A DNA stretch of 64,000 nt from 67-14 sp035502775 (lineage in GTDB: Bacteria; Actinomycetota; Thermoleophilia; Solirubrobacterales; 70-9), in assembly GCA_035502775.1 (NCBI GenBank), contig DATJUB010000018.1, positions 1 to 64,000 on the forward strand, given 5' to 3'. The notes under the pieces were generated by a model, which saw only the letters and a list, made by a program, of their open reading frames with translations, was not told the origin of the DNA and searched no databases. This document shows, piece after piece, positions 27,838-37,264 of this stretch. Numbering within the stretch: position 1 is the first letter of the stretch; each line of letters begins with the position of its first letter. A program made the position numbers and the translations under genes.

Positions 27838-28715
27838 CAGTCCGCGTCTCCGATCCCCGAGGTGACCATCTCGCCGGCCATCGCCGACTCGATCTGATCG
27901 CCCCGGACGACCGGGCCGTCCACGCAGAGCCGCAGATAGCCGCCCTCGGCCTTGGGCACGGCACAGCCGTAGCAGGCACCGAACCCGCAGGCCATCGGCG
28001 ATTCGAGCGCGAGCTCGACCGGCACCCCGTACCCGGCGCAGATGTTTCGGACCGCCTCCAGCATGGCCGGGGGGCCGCAGGAGTAGACCACCGCCCCGCC
28101 GGGGTCGTCGCCCTCGAGCATGCGGATCAGCAGGTCGGTGACGTAGCCCTTGTGACCGGCGCTGCCGTCTTCGAAGGCCAGGCGGGTCTCCTCGCAGCCG
28201 AACAGTTCGTCGACCCCTCCCGAGTGCTCCTGGTCACGGAAGCCCAGCAGGGTGCGCGAGGGAACCCCGCGCTTCACGAGTTCGCGGCGCAGCACGGCCA
28301 TCGGCGCGATGCCGATCCCCCCGCCGACCAGGATCGCCCCGGCCGCGTCGGAGTTGAGCTCCCGGGGCATCGAGAACGGATTGCCGAAGGGCCCGGTGAG
28401 CAGGCATCCGTCGCCGGGCTCGAAGGCGGCCATCCGCCCGGTTCCCGGGCCGACGTCATCAATCAGGAACTCAAGCCGGAGCGCGCCCCGCGTCCCCAGG
28501 ATCCGGGCGACCGAGATCGCCCTCGGCAGGTAGGGGCGGCCCGATTCACCCTCCCACTCGCTCTCGCCGCTCAGCATGTAGAACTGGCCGGCCGCGGGCT
28601 CCGGTCCCTGCTCGTCGATCAGCGTGAAGATCCGGTAGCCGCCCGCCGCATGACTCTCGGCGACGCGGCAGGCGCGCCGGTTGAAGGGAGCGAGTGGGCG
28701 TTCTCTACCTGCCAT
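27837..28715 (-). CDS. pyrK: Dihydroorotate dehydrogenase electron-transfer subunit
   Basis: 292-residue ferredoxin-reductase-like subunit carrying FAD and a [2Fe-2S] cluster, passing electrons from PyrD to NAD. It has an FAD-binding segment (YLPRAISVARI), a nucleotide-binding segment (AILVGGGIGIAPM), and four cluster cysteines in MACGFGACYGCAV and LRLCVDGPV. The ATG overlaps the end of carB by 11 bp. Confidence 0.93.
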   Translation of the reverse strand: MAGRERPLAPFNRRACRVAESHAAGGYRIFTLIDEQGPEPAAGQFYMLSGESEWEGESGRPYLPRAISVARILGTRGALRLEFLIDDVGPGTGRMAAFEPGDGCLLTGPFGNPFSMPRELNSDAAGAILVGGGIGIAPMAVLRRELVKRGVPSRTLLGFRDQEHSGGVDELFGCEETRLAFEDGSAGHKGYVTDLLIRMLEGDDPGGAVVYSCGPPAMLEAVRNICAGYGVPVELALESPMACGFGACYGCAVPKAEGGYLRLCVDGPVVRGDQIESAMAGEMVTSGIGDAD

Positions 28716-31700
28716 GCAACTCCTGGAGGGAGACCACTTCGGGGGTTCCCTTCAGCCCCGACGCGATCGCCCTGACCGCGGCCGAGGCCCCGGTGGTGGT
28801 CGTGATGCAGGGGATGCCGTGGGTGACCGCGGCCGAACGGATCTCGTAGCCGTCCGCCCGGGCGCCCGAGCCGGTCGGCGTGTTGATCACCAGGTCACAG
28901 GCCCTTCCCTGGATCAGGTCGACCACATGTGGTGAGCCCTCGGCGATCTTGTTGATCGGTTCGACCGGGATCCCCATGCGGCTGATCGCCTGGGCGGTGC
29001 CGCCGGTCGCGACCACCTGGAAGCCGAGGTCGTGGAACCGGGTCGCGAGCTGGGTGGCGAAGGCCTTGTCGGTGTCGGTGACCGAGATGAACACGGTGCC
29101 GCCGCTCGGCAGGGCGACCCCGGCCGCCGCCTGGGCCTTGCCGAACGCGGTCGGGAAGTCGGGTCCGATGCCGATCACCTCGCCGGTGCTCTTCATCTCC
29201 GGTCCGAGCACCGAGTCCGCTCCCTGGAACCTGGAGAACGGCATGACCGCCTCCTTGACGCTGACGTGCTTTCCGTTGCCTTCCGGCAGGTCCTGATCGG
29301 CGAGCTTCTGGCCGAGCATGATCCGGGAGGCGATCTTCGCGAGGGGCGCACCGACCGCCTTCGACACGAACGGCACCGTGCGGGATGCTCTCGGGTTGGC
29401 CTCGATCACGTACAGCTCTCCCCCGGCGATCGCGAACTGGATGTTGATCAGTCCGATCACCCCGAGCTCGACCGCGATCGCCGCGGTCGCGGTCTTGATC
29501 TCCTCCAGCATCTCGTCACCGATGCTCATCGGCGGGATCACGCAGGCCGAATCACCCGAATGGACCCCGGCTTCCTCGACGTGCTGCATGATGCCGGCGA
29601 CGAAGACCTCTTCGCCGTCGCAGAGCGCGTCGACGTCGATCTCGATCGCGTTCTCCAGGAAACGGTCCAGCAGCAGCGGATGTTCCGGCGAGGCCTGGAC
29701 GTGAGCGTCGAGATAGGCCACCAGATCGGCCTTCGAGTAGCAGATCTCCATGGCCCGCCCACCGAGCACGAACGACGGCCGGACCAGCAGCGGGAAACCG
29801 ACCCGGTCGGCGATCACACCGGCCTCCTCGGCCGAGAGCGCCGTGCCGTACGGCGGCGGCTTGATGCCGAGCTTGTCGATCATCGCGCCGAACTTGGCCC
29901 GGTCCTCGGCCTGGTCGATCGCCTCGACCGGGGTGCCGAGCAGCGGAATGCCGGCGTCCTTCAGGCCCTGGGCGAGCTTCAGCGGGGTCTGGCCACCGAA
30001 CTGGACGATCACGCCCTCGGGCCGCTCGACCTCGCAGACGGCCAGCACGTTCTCCAGGGTCAGCGGTTCGAAGTAGAGCCGGTCGGAGGTGTCATAGTCG
30101 GTCGAGACCGTCTCCGGGTTGCAGTTCACCATCACCGCGTCCCGGCCGCACTCACGGACCGTCATCGCGGCATGGACGCAGCAGTAGTCGAACTCGATTC
30201 CCTGGCCGATACGGTTCGGACCGGCGCCGAGGATAACCACCGAGGGCCGGTCGCCCCGGCGGACCTCGGAGGGCGATCCCGGCTGCTCGTGGGACGAGTA
30301 GTAGTAGGGCGTCGCCGCCTCGAACTCGGCCCCGCAGGTGTCGACCGAGTTGTAGATGCGCTCCAGCCCCGCGGTCCCGTCGCCATCGGTCGCGAGCGCG
30401 GCCAGCTCACGCAGGAACCAGGGATCGATCTTGGTCCGCTCGTGAACCGCCTCGACCGAGAGGCCCCGCTCGAAAGCGGCCAGGACGAGGTCGATCCGGT
30501 CCGGCGTCGGGGTCGCGATCCGGCTGAGGATCTCGTCATCGTCTTCGGGCACCTCGCAGACCGCGTCGAGCTCCCGCGAGGCCATCGCCTTGGCGAACGA
30601 TTCGCGGAAGGTACGGCCAATCGACATGACCTCGCCGACGCTCTGCATGTAGGTGGAGAGCTTCTCGTCGGCTCCGGGGAACTTCTCGAAGGCGAAGCGC
30701 GGGATCTTGGTGACCACGTAATCGATCGTCGGCTCGAACGAGGCCGGGGTCGCCCGGGTGATGTCGTTCGGGATCTCCTCCAGCGCGTATCCGACCGCCA
30801 GCTTCGCGGCCATCTTCGCGATCGGGAAACCGGTCGCCTTCGAGGCGAGAGCCGAGGACCTGGAGACCCGCGGGTTCATCTCGATCACGACGATCTCGCC
30901 GTCGGCCGGATTCACCGCGAACTGGACGTTCGAACCGCCGGTCTCGACGCCGACCGCGCGGATCACAGCGATCGCGGTGTCGCGCAGGGACTGGTAGACC
31001 GGATCGGTCAGAGACTGTGCCGGCGCGACGGTGATCGAGTCGCCGGTGTGGACCCCCATCGGATCGACGTTCTCGATCGAGCAGATGATGACCACGTTGT
31101 CGTTGTGGTCCCGCATCACCTCGAGTTCGAACTCGCCCCAGCCGATCACCGATTCCTCGACCAGCACCTGGCCGATCGGACTCGCGGCGATGCCCTTCGA
31201 CACGACCTCCGCCAGTTCCTCACGGGTCTCGGCGACCCCTCCGCCCTGTCCGCCCATCGTGAACGCGGGCCGGATGATCGCCGGCAGCGAGGCACCGCCC
31301 TCGTCCAGCGAGGCGAAGGCCTGCTCGACGCTCTCGACCGTGATCGACCAGGGAATGCGGATGCCGGCCTCGGTCATCACCTGCCGGAAGACCTCGCGGT
31401 CCTCCCCACGGATGATCGCGTCGCGGTTGGCGCCGATCAGCTCCACCCCGAACTTCTCGAGCGTGCCGTCGGCGGAGAGGTCCATCGCCAGGTTGAGCGC
31501 GGTCTGGCCGCCGAGGGTCGGCAGCAGCGCGTCCGGACGCTCCTTCTCGATGATCGCGGCGACCGGGCCGGGCAGCAGCGGCTCGACGTAGGTCGCGGTG
31601 GCGAACTCGGGGTCGGTCATGATCGTCGCCGGGTTGGAGTTGACGAGCACGACCTCGTATCCCTCCTCCAGAAGGACCTTGCAGGCCTGGACCCCGGAGT

Positions 31701-31782
31701 AGTCGAACTCGGCGGCCTGACCGATCACGACCGGACCCGAGCCGATCACCATGATCCGCTTGATGTCGTCGCGGCGCGGCAT
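28705..31782 (-). CDS. carB: Carbamoyl-phosphate synthase large subunit
   Basis: 1025-residue synthase with the duplicated ATP-grasp architecture. The first half begins IMVIGSGPVVIGQAAEFDYSG; the second repeats it as VVILGAGPNRIGQGIEFDYC near residue 535. The C-terminal MGS-like allosteric domain ends the protein (VVATGGTAQAISRMGIPV, VINTPTG). It is a little shorter than the roughly 1060-1100 usual, the difference spread over loops. It makes carbamoyl phosphate from bicarbonate, ATP and ammonia delivered by CarA, overlapping carA by 1 bp. Confidence 0.96.
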   Translation of the reverse strand: MPRRDDIKRIMVIGSGPVVIGQAAEFDYSGVQACKVLLEEGYEVVLVNSNPATIMTDPEFATATYVEPLLPGPVAAIIEKERPDALLPTLGGQTALNLAMDLSADGTLEKFGVELIGANRDAIIRGEDREVFRQVMTEAGIRIPWSITVESVEQAFASLDEGGASLPAIIRPAFTMGGQGGGVAETREELAEVVSKGIAASPIGQVLVEESVIGWGEFELEVMRDHNDNVVIICSIENVDPMGVHTGDSITVAPAQSLTDPVYQSLRDTAIAVIRAVGVETGGSNVQFAVNPADGEIVVIEMNPRVSRSSALASKATGFPIAKMAAKLAVGYALEEIPNDITRATPASFEPTIDYVVTKIPRFAFEKFPGADEKLSTYMQSVGEVMSIGRTFRESFAKAMASRELDAVCEVPEDDDEILSRIATPTPDRIDLVLAAFERGLSVEAVHERTKIDPWFLRELAALATDGDGTAGLERIYNSVDTCGAEFEAATPYYYSSHEQPGSPSEVRRGDRPSVVILGAGPNRIGQGIEFDYCCVHAAMTVRECGRDAVMVNCNPETVSTDYDTSDRLYFEPLTLENVLAVCEVERPEGVIVQFGGQTPLKLAQGLKDAGIPLLGTPVEAIDQAEDRAKFGAMIDKLGIKPPPYGTALSAEEAGVIADRVGFPLLVRPSFVLGGRAMEICYSKADLVAYLDAHVQASPEHPLLLDRFLENAIEIDVDALCDGEEVFVAGIMQHVEEAGVHSGDSACVIPPMSIGDEMLEEIKTATAAIAVELGVIGLINIQFAIAGGELYVIEANPRASRTVPFVSKAVGAPLAKIASRIMLGQKLADQDLPEGNGKHVSVKEAVMPFSRFQGADSVLGPEMKSTGEVIGIGPDFPTAFGKAQAAAGVALPSGGTVFISVTDTDKAFATQLATRFHDLGFQVVATGGTAQAISRMGIPVEPINKIAEGSPHVVDLIQGRACDLVINTPTGSGARADGYEIRSAAVTHGIPCITTTTGASAAVRAIASGLKGTPEVVSLQELHGR

Positions 31783-32909
31783 CAGCCGACCCTCGCGAGC
31801 TCGAGGAAACGATCGAAGAGGTGGCGTGCGTCCCGGGGTCCGGGACCGGCCTCGGGATGGTGCTGGACGGTCATTGCGTTGGCCTCCGGAAGGCGAAGTC
31901 CCTCGACCGTGCGGTCATAGAGATTGATGTGGGAAAGCTCGGCGGGACCGAACTCGGTCTGCCATCTGAGCGGCTCGTCGGTATCGATCGTCTGCGCGCC
32001 GTCCGGGCCGAGCACCGCGAACCCGTGGTTCTGCGAGGTGATCTCGATGATCCCGGTTTCCAGGTCCTTGACCGGATGGTTCGAGCCGCGATGGCCGAAG
32101 GGGAGCTTGAAGGTCTCGAGGCCTACCGCGCGGCAGAGCAGCTGGTGGCCGAGGCAGATACCGACCATGGGCCGCTTGCCGACCAGCTCGCGGACCGTCG
32201 CGACGACGTGATCGACCGCGGCCGGGTCGCCGGGGCCGTTGGCCAGGAAGATCAGGTCGGGATCGTGCGCCAGCACCTCTTCCGGACCGACGCCACAGGG
32301 CAGCAGGGTGACGCGGCAGCCGCGCTCGACCAGCTGCTCGACGATGCTCGACTTGATCCCGGTGTCGATCGCGACGACGTGGGGTCCGTCACCCTTGAAC
32401 TCGATCGCCTCCGACGGCGTGACCGTGCTGGCCAGATCGGAGCCGGCCATGGTCGGTTCCGCCTCGATCCGGGACGCGGCCTCCTCGACCGGAACCTCGC
32501 CGGGGAAGATTCCCCCGCGCATCGCGCCCTTGTCGCGGATGTGACGGACCAGGGCCCGGGTGTTGACACCGGTGATCGCCCAGACTCCGTTGGCCTCCAG
32601 CCAATCGAGCCAGCCTCCCTCGGCCGAGGCGGCGTCGTCGCCGTTGCGGGCCTCGCGCATGATCACGCCGCGGGCATGGGCCTTCGATGATTCCATCGCG
32701 GCCGGAGACACACCGTAGTTGCCGATCATGGTGTAGGTGAAGGTGATGATCTGCCCCGCGTAGGACGGGTCGGTGACCGCCTCCTGGTAGCCGGTCATCG
32801 CCGTGTTGAAGACGACCTCCCCCACACCGCCTTCCGGCGATCCGCAGATCGAACCATCGAATCGGGTGCCGTCCTCGAGCAGGACGTACCCCGGACTGAA
32901 ATCGGTCAT
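31782..32909 (-). CDS. carA: Carbamoyl-phosphate synthase small subunit
   Basis: 375-residue glutaminase subunit. The N-terminal CPSase domain has VLLEDGTRFDG and the GEVVFNTAMTGYQE signature. The class I amidotransferase domain carries the nucleophile Cys in VGICLGHQLL and the His/Glu pair in VQHHPEAGPGP. The ATG at 32907-32909 overlaps the pyrC stop as ATGA; an in-frame extension further upstream has no family similarity and is rejected. Confidence 0.96.
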   Translation of the reverse strand: MTDFSPGYVLLEDGTRFDGSICGSPEGGVGEVVFNTAMTGYQEAVTDPSYAGQIITFTYTMIGNYGVSPAAMESSKAHARGVIMREARNGDDAASAEGGWLDWLEANGVWAITGVNTRALVRHIRDKGAMRGGIFPGEVPVEEAASRIEAEPTMAGSDLASTVTPSEAIEFKGDGPHVVAIDTGIKSSIVEQLVERGCRVTLLPCGVGPEEVLAHDPDLIFLANGPGDPAAVDHVVATVRELVGKRPMVGICLGHQLLCRAVGLETFKLPFGHRGSNHPVKDLETGIIEITSQNHGFAVLGPDGAQTIDTDEPLRWQTEFGPAELSHINLYDRTVEGLRLPEANAMTVQHHPEAGPGPRDARHLFDRFLELARVG

Positions 32910-34282
32910 GCCACTCCCATGCTGAAGCTTCGTAGTCGGTAGGCCACCTGGCCGTTGGCCAGGGTCATCAGGACCCGGCCCTTCAAGGTCTCTCCCGCGC
33001 ACCAGGAGTTGGTCGAGCGGCTCTCGTACCCGTCCTCGCCGACGACCCACTCGGCGTCGAGATCGACCAGGCAGAGATTCGCGACCGAGTTCTCGGCGAC
33101 GCTGAACGGCTCGATGTCGAACGGGATGCCGCCGCAGCCGAGCTTCTCGATGACGAGTTCCAGGGACAGCACGCCCGGCAGGACCAGCTCGGTGTAGATC
33201 GAGGAGAAGGCGGTCTCCAGTCCGGTCACACCCATGTTCGCCGCCTCGTACGGCACCTCTTTCTCGTCGACCGAGTGCGGTGCGTGGTCGGTCGCGATGC
33301 AGTCGATCGTGCCGTCGATCAGCGCGGCGATCAGCGCCTGCCGGTCGGCCTCCGACCTGAGCGGCGGGTTCATCTTGTGCTTTGAGGCATCGAGATCGCG
33401 GACCGCCTCATCGGTGAGGCAGAGGTGATGCGGGGTGACTTCGCAGGTGATCAGGACACCGTCGGCCTTGGCCCTGCGGATCGCTTCGATCGACTCGATC
33501 GCCGAGAGGTGCTGGACCTGGATCCGGCCGTTCTCGTATCCGGCGATCGCCGCGTCCCGGCTGATCATCACCGACTCGGAGATCGAGGGCACCCCCCTCA
33601 GGCCGAGGTTCAGCGAGACCTCACCTTCATGCATCGAGCCTCCCGCCGAAAGGTCGGGGTCCTCCTCGTGGAGGGCGATCGTGCCGCCGCACATCGCCTG
33701 GTACTGGAGCGCGCGCCGCATGATCCCGGGATTCTTGATCGGCAGGCCGTCATCGGTGAAGCCGACCGCGCCGGCCTCCCGCAGCTCGGCCATGTCGGTC
33801 AGTTCCTCACCCGCCATGTCGCGTGTGACCGTGGCGAGAAAGCCGACCGGGACCGAGGCCTGCTCGGCGGCCTGGGAACGCAGAGCCTCGATGTCGGCCG
33901 GGCTGGAGACCGGCGGCGAGGTGTTGGCCATCGCCAGAACGCCGGCGTAGCCACCGGCCGCGGCGGACCGGGTTCCGGTCTCGAGATCCTCCTTGTATTC
34001 CTGGCCCGGGGTGCGCAGGTGAACGTGGGGATCGAAGAACGCCGGGAAGACGTGAAGCCCTTCGGCCTCGACCACCTCGGTGCCGGTTCCGGGTTTCAGC
34101 GTGCCGGCCTCGGCCAGCTCGCTGATCCTTCCGTCTTCGATCAGCAGATCGAAGGCACCGTCGATTCCGGCGGCCGGATCGAGCACGTTCGCCTGGCGGA
34201 TCAGCATGCTCGCGGCCGGACCGGGCCGTTGGATCATCGGTTGCGGCAGCCGTTCGGGAACTTCTTCGGGGTTGCGGTTCAT
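32906..34282 (-). CDS. pyrC: Dihydroorotase
   Basis: 458-residue amidohydrolase that cyclises carbamoyl aspartate. Metal-binding motifs are DPHVHLRTPGQE near the N terminus and CIATDHAPHS near residue 300. A further segment EVTPHHLCLTDE is present. The chosen ATG at 34280-34282 (MNRNPEEVP) overlaps the pyrB stop as ATGA. A second ATG 25 codons later (MLIRQANVLDP) sits closer to the conserved start of the fold and could be used instead. Confidence 0.93.
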   Translation of the reverse strand: MNRNPEEVPERLPQPMIQRPGPAASMLIRQANVLDPAAGIDGAFDLLIEDGRISELAEAGTLKPGTGTEVVEAEGLHVFPAFFDPHVHLRTPGQEYKEDLETGTRSAAAGGYAGVLAMANTSPPVSSPADIEALRSQAAEQASVPVGFLATVTRDMAGEELTDMAELREAGAVGFTDDGLPIKNPGIMRRALQYQAMCGGTIALHEEDPDLSAGGSMHEGEVSLNLGLRGVPSISESVMISRDAAIAGYENGRIQVQHLSAIESIEAIRRAKADGVLITCEVTPHHLCLTDEAVRDLDASKHKMNPPLRSEADRQALIAALIDGTIDCIATDHAPHSVDEKEVPYEAANMGVTGLETAFSSIYTELVLPGVLSLELVIEKLGCGGIPFDIEPFSVAENSVANLCLVDLDAEWVVGEDGYESRSTNSWCAGETLKGRVLMTLANGQVAYRLRSFSMGVA

Positions 34283-35232
34283 GCCGGCTCTCCGATCGGT
34301 ACGGGACCGTCCGGCGGTGACTGTTCCACCGCGTCGTCGGTCCGGGTCAGAAGCTCGTACAGGATCGCCATGCGGACCGCGAGCCCGGAAGTGACCTGGT
34401 CGGCGATCAGCGAACGATCGGAATCGATCACGTCGGAGCCGATCTCGACTCCGCGATTGACCGGTCCCGGGTGCATGACCAGCTGGCGGGGTCCGAGGCG
34501 CCGCCCGTTCACCTGGAACAGGCGGGCGTACTCCCGGATCGAAGGCACGAAGTTCTCGCCCATGCGTTCGCGCTGCATGCGGAGGAGATACACGACGTCG
34601 GCCTGCTCGAGTTCGTCGAGGGAGTGCCGTACCCGGCATCCGGAAGCTTCGATCCCGCGCGGGATCAGGGTAGGCGGCCCGCAGACCGTGACCGAGGCGC
34701 CCATCAGCTGGAACGCCGCGATGTTGGAGCGGGCGACCCGGCTGTGGAGCACGTCGCCGACGATCCAGATGTTCTTGCCCTCGAGGCTGCCGAGGCGGTT
34801 GCGCAGCGTGAAGACGTCCAGCAGGGCCTGGCTCGGATGCTGGTGCATGCCGTCACCGGCGTTGATCACCGAGGCACCGACCCACCTGGTCAGCATCTGC
34901 GCGGCCCCGGCGTAGGGATGCCGGATCACGATCGCGGCCGGGTCGTATGCCGAGAGGGTCTCGACCGTGTCCTTCAGCGACTCGCCCTTGTCGACCGAGG
35001 AACCGCTCGCCTTGACCGATACGACGTCGGCCGAGAGGCGCTTGGCGGCGAGCTCGAAGGAGGACGATGTCCGGGTGCTGGATTCGTAGAAGAGGGTGAC
35101 CACCGTCTGGCCGCGCAGGGTCGGGACCTTCTTGATGTCACGGCGGGTGACCTCGGCGAAGCTATCCGCCCGGTCGAGCAGCGTCTCCACCTGGTCGCGG
35201 TCGAGATCTTCGATGGTGAGCAGATGCTTCAC
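34279..35232 (-). CDS. pyrB: Aspartate carbamoyltransferase catalytic subunit
   Basis: 317-residue ATCase. Carbamoyl-phosphate-binding motifs are ESSTRTSSSFE and HQHPSQALLDVFTL, with RHPYAGAAQ between them. No pyrI-like regulatory gene is present, so regulation is expected to act through PyrR. It starts with GTG (35230-35232), overlapping the pyrR stop as GTGA. Confidence 0.96.
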   Translation of the reverse strand: MKHLLTIEDLDRDQVETLLDRADSFAEVTRRDIKKVPTLRGQTVVTLFYESSTRTSSSFELAAKRLSADVVSVKASGSSVDKGESLKDTVETLSAYDPAAIVIRHPYAGAAQMLTRWVGASVINAGDGMHQHPSQALLDVFTLRNRLGSLEGKNIWIVGDVLHSRVARSNIAAFQLMGASVTVCGPPTLIPRGIEASGCRVRHSLDELEQADVVYLLRMQRERMGENFVPSIREYARLFQVNGRRLGPRQLVMHPGPVNRGVEIGSDVIDSDRSLIADQVTSGLAVRMAILYELLTRTDDAVEQSPPDGPVPIGEPA

Positions 35233-35792
35233 TGGACCGCCTCCACGGAACTGAGGATCGAGACCCCGTCGGCGCCATCGATCTCGGACAGACGCACCGA
35301 GACCCGTTCGCCCCTCGATGTCGGCAGGTTCTTGCCGACATAGTCGGGCCGGATCGGGAGTTCGCGGTGGCCGCGGTCACAGAGCACCGCCAGCTGGATG
35401 CGGGCCGGACGGCCGTAGTCGAAGAGCGCGTCGATGCCGGCGCGGACTGTCCTGCCGGTGTAGAGCACGTCGTCAACCAGGACGATGGTCCGTTCTTCGA
35501 GGGGAAAGTCGAGGCGTGACGCGTGAACGACCGGCTGACGATCGTTCGGTTCGCTCTGGCGGGCCTTCAGGTCGTCGCGGTAGAAGGAGATGTCGATCTC
35601 ACCGAGCGGGACTTCGACTCCGGTGAGCTCGGAGAGCAGAGCGTGGATGCGGCTCGCGAGCACGGCACCCCGGGTGTGGATACCGACCACGGCGACCTCC
35701 GCCATGTCCGGATTCTTCTCGACGATCTCATGCGCGATGCGGCGCAGAGTGCGCTCGACATCCTTGCTTTCCAGCACGACCTTCTCGTTCAA
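35229..35792 (-). CDS. pyrR: Bifunctional pyr operon RNA-binding regulator/uracil phosphoribosyltransferase
   Basis: 187-residue PyrR. The PRPP-binding loop is IVLVDDVLYTGRTVRAG. The N-terminal part has VGIHTRGAVLASRI. Family members bind a loop in pyr leader RNA when UMP is high. The start is TTG (35790-35792) with GAAGGG as Shine-Dalgarno sequence. A near-consensus PyrR-binding loop lies immediately upstream, so it probably represses its own translation and that of the coupled operon. Confidence 0.94.
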   Translation of the reverse strand: MNEKVVLESKDVERTLRRIAHEIVEKNPDMAEVAVVGIHTRGAVLASRIHALLSELTGVEVPLGEIDISFYRDDLKARQSEPNDRQPVVHASRLDFPLEERTIVLVDDVLYTGRTVRAGIDALFDYGRPARIQLAVLCDRGHRELPIRPDYVGKNLPTSRGERVSVRLSEIDGADGVSILSSVEAVQ

Positions 35793-35805
35793 CTTGACCC
35801 TTCTT

Positions 35806-35819
35806 GGCCTCTCAGGACC
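35806..35819 (-). promoter_or_regulatory. PyrR-binding loop in the pyrR leader
   Basis: The minus strand reads GGTCCTGAGAGGCC, matching the published PyrR-binding consensus ARUCCNGNGAGGYU at all but the two end positions. It is followed at once by AAGAAGGG, the Shine-Dalgarno region of pyrR. CCTTT upstream (about 35829-35825) can pair with that region. No terminator is visible, so translational repression, as described for Mycobacterium smegmatis pyrR, is more likely than attenuation. Confidence 0.75.
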
Positions 35820-35871
35820 GGTTTAAAGGAACGAGACGAGCCTAGCAGGAGGCCCAGCGGAAGAGAGCGGC

Positions 35872-36843
35872 TCAGCCGGCCGCGTCGGCGGAATCGGCCT
35901 CCCGCTTCGCTCCTCCCGGAACCAGGCGGGGTGCCCCCCTTTCGGGGAAGGGCAGCTCGATCGAGTCGAAATCCCGGGGGGCGACCACATTGCCGAAATT
36001 CGCCTCGGCTTCCTGGAGCGAAGTCCTGACGTGATACCTGGCGGAGATGTGGACCAGGGCCAGCATCTTCACGTTCGCCTCGGCCGCGATCTCGGCCGCC
36101 TCGGCCGAGGTCGAGTGTCCCGTCTCGATCGCGCGTTCGCGGTCCTCGGTCATGAAACTGGAATCGTGGATCAGCAGATCGGCGTCGGCGGCCGCCTCGA
36201 TCGTCGCCTGGCAGGGGCTGGTGTCGCCGGTCAGCGCGATGATCCTGCCATGGCGTTCCGGACCTACCACCTGCTCCGGGGTGACCATGCCGTTCGATCC
36301 CTCGACCGGCTCGCCGCGCTGGAGAGTTCCCAGATCCGGACCGTCCTTCACCCCGAGCTTCTGGGCCAGTTCCGCGTCGAGCTTTCCCGGCCGGTTGTCT
36401 TCGAGCAGTGCGTAGCCGAGCGCGCGGGTGCGATGCTCGACCCGGAAAGCCTCGATCTCGTAGTCCTCATGCGGAACCAGGTCGCCCGGTTCGAGTTCCT
36501 GTGCCTCGACGTGGTAGCCGAGCCTCCCGGTGAAGGCCGAGAAATCCTTCAGCAGGCGGTGGAGTCCGATCGGGCCGAAGATCTGGAGCGGCTCGGTCCG
36601 GTCGTTCAGGTCGTAGGTCTTCAGCAGTCCGGGAAGACCCAGGATGTGATCGAGATGAAAGTGAGTCAGGTAGATCTCGTCGATCTGGATCAGCCCGACC
36701 GAACACCGCATCTGCCGCTGCGTGCCTTCGCCGCAGTCGAACATGAGGCGCTCGCCGCCACGCGTGATCAGAACGCTGGGCGTTCCGCGCAGGGCGGTCG
36801 GCACCGGGCCACCGGTGCCCATGAATGCGACGGAGAGGTCCAT
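35872..36843 (-). CDS. rnz: Ribonuclease Z
   Basis: 323-residue metallo-beta-lactamase-fold tRNA 3' endonuclease. The zinc motif is LTHFHLDHILGLPGLL. Further motifs are FDCGEGTQRQM near the N terminus, GDTSPC, the HDSSFM segment and the late His in ALVHISARY. It processes the 3' trailer of tRNA precursors. It is transcribed away from the orphan pair at 36938. Confidence 0.9.
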   Translation of the reverse strand: MDLSVAFMGTGGPVPTALRGTPSVLITRGGERLMFDCGEGTQRQMRCSVGLIQIDEIYLTHFHLDHILGLPGLLKTYDLNDRTEPLQIFGPIGLHRLLKDFSAFTGRLGYHVEAQELEPGDLVPHEDYEIEAFRVEHRTRALGYALLEDNRPGKLDAELAQKLGVKDGPDLGTLQRGEPVEGSNGMVTPEQVVGPERHGRIIALTGDTSPCQATIEAAADADLLIHDSSFMTEDRERAIETGHSTSAEAAEIAAEANVKMLALVHISARYHVRTSLQEAEANFGNVVAPRDFDSIELPFPERGAPRLVPGGAKREADSADAAG

Positions 36844-36937
36844 TGCCCCTAGCGTAGATTCATCTTGCCCTCAGCCGCGTTCTCGGATAGCGTCGAAGCA
36901 CTCGGGTTGCAAGACGCAAACGACGATTGGGGGATCT

Positions 36938-37264
36938 ATGACCGGGTGTGAACGCGGGAATTCGGATGCGCTGAAGAGCGGCGCGGAGGCCTTGGCTTCG
37001 GCCTCGGTACTGGTCGGAACTCACCTGAAGAAGCATCCCGCTCCGACCGAGTACAGGACCAAGAAGTTCCTCGGCATCAAGTACGGCAAGGTGCTGATAC
37101 CCGAGGAGCCCGAGGCCGCGCGCAACCGCCAGGACCTCGAGATCCTGGTCGAAGAGATCGAGGATGTGGAGGGTCGCCTCTGGGCCGTGCAGCGCCGGAT
37201 CGAAAGAGACCGGCTGGTCGAGGAGGCCGCAAAGGCTCAGGAGGAGTCAGGGGCCGGCAAGTGA
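36938..37264 (+). CDS. Hypothetical protein (108 residues), first gene of an orphan pair
   Basis: I do not recognise this protein. The ATG at 36938 is preceded by GGGGGAT. There is no signal peptide or membrane segment. The middle is basic (KKHPAPTEYRTKKFLGIKYGK) and the C-terminal third (about 70-105) is strongly charged and helical, probably a coiled coil. The next gene starts at a GTG overlapping this stop codon (GTGA), so the two are translationally coupled and may form a complex. Confidence 0.65.
   Translation: MTGCERGNSDALKSGAEALASASVLVGTHLKKHPAPTEYRTKKFLGIKYGKVLIPEEPEAARNRQDLEILVEEIEDVEGRLWAVQRRIERDRLVEEAAKAQEESGAGK

Noticed and set aside
29032..31920. Very long plus-strand reading frame (962 codons) opposite carB
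   Set aside because: It is the antisense shadow of carB caused by high GC content. The translation is Arg/His/Asp-rich with no recognisable motif, while the minus strand encodes full CarB.
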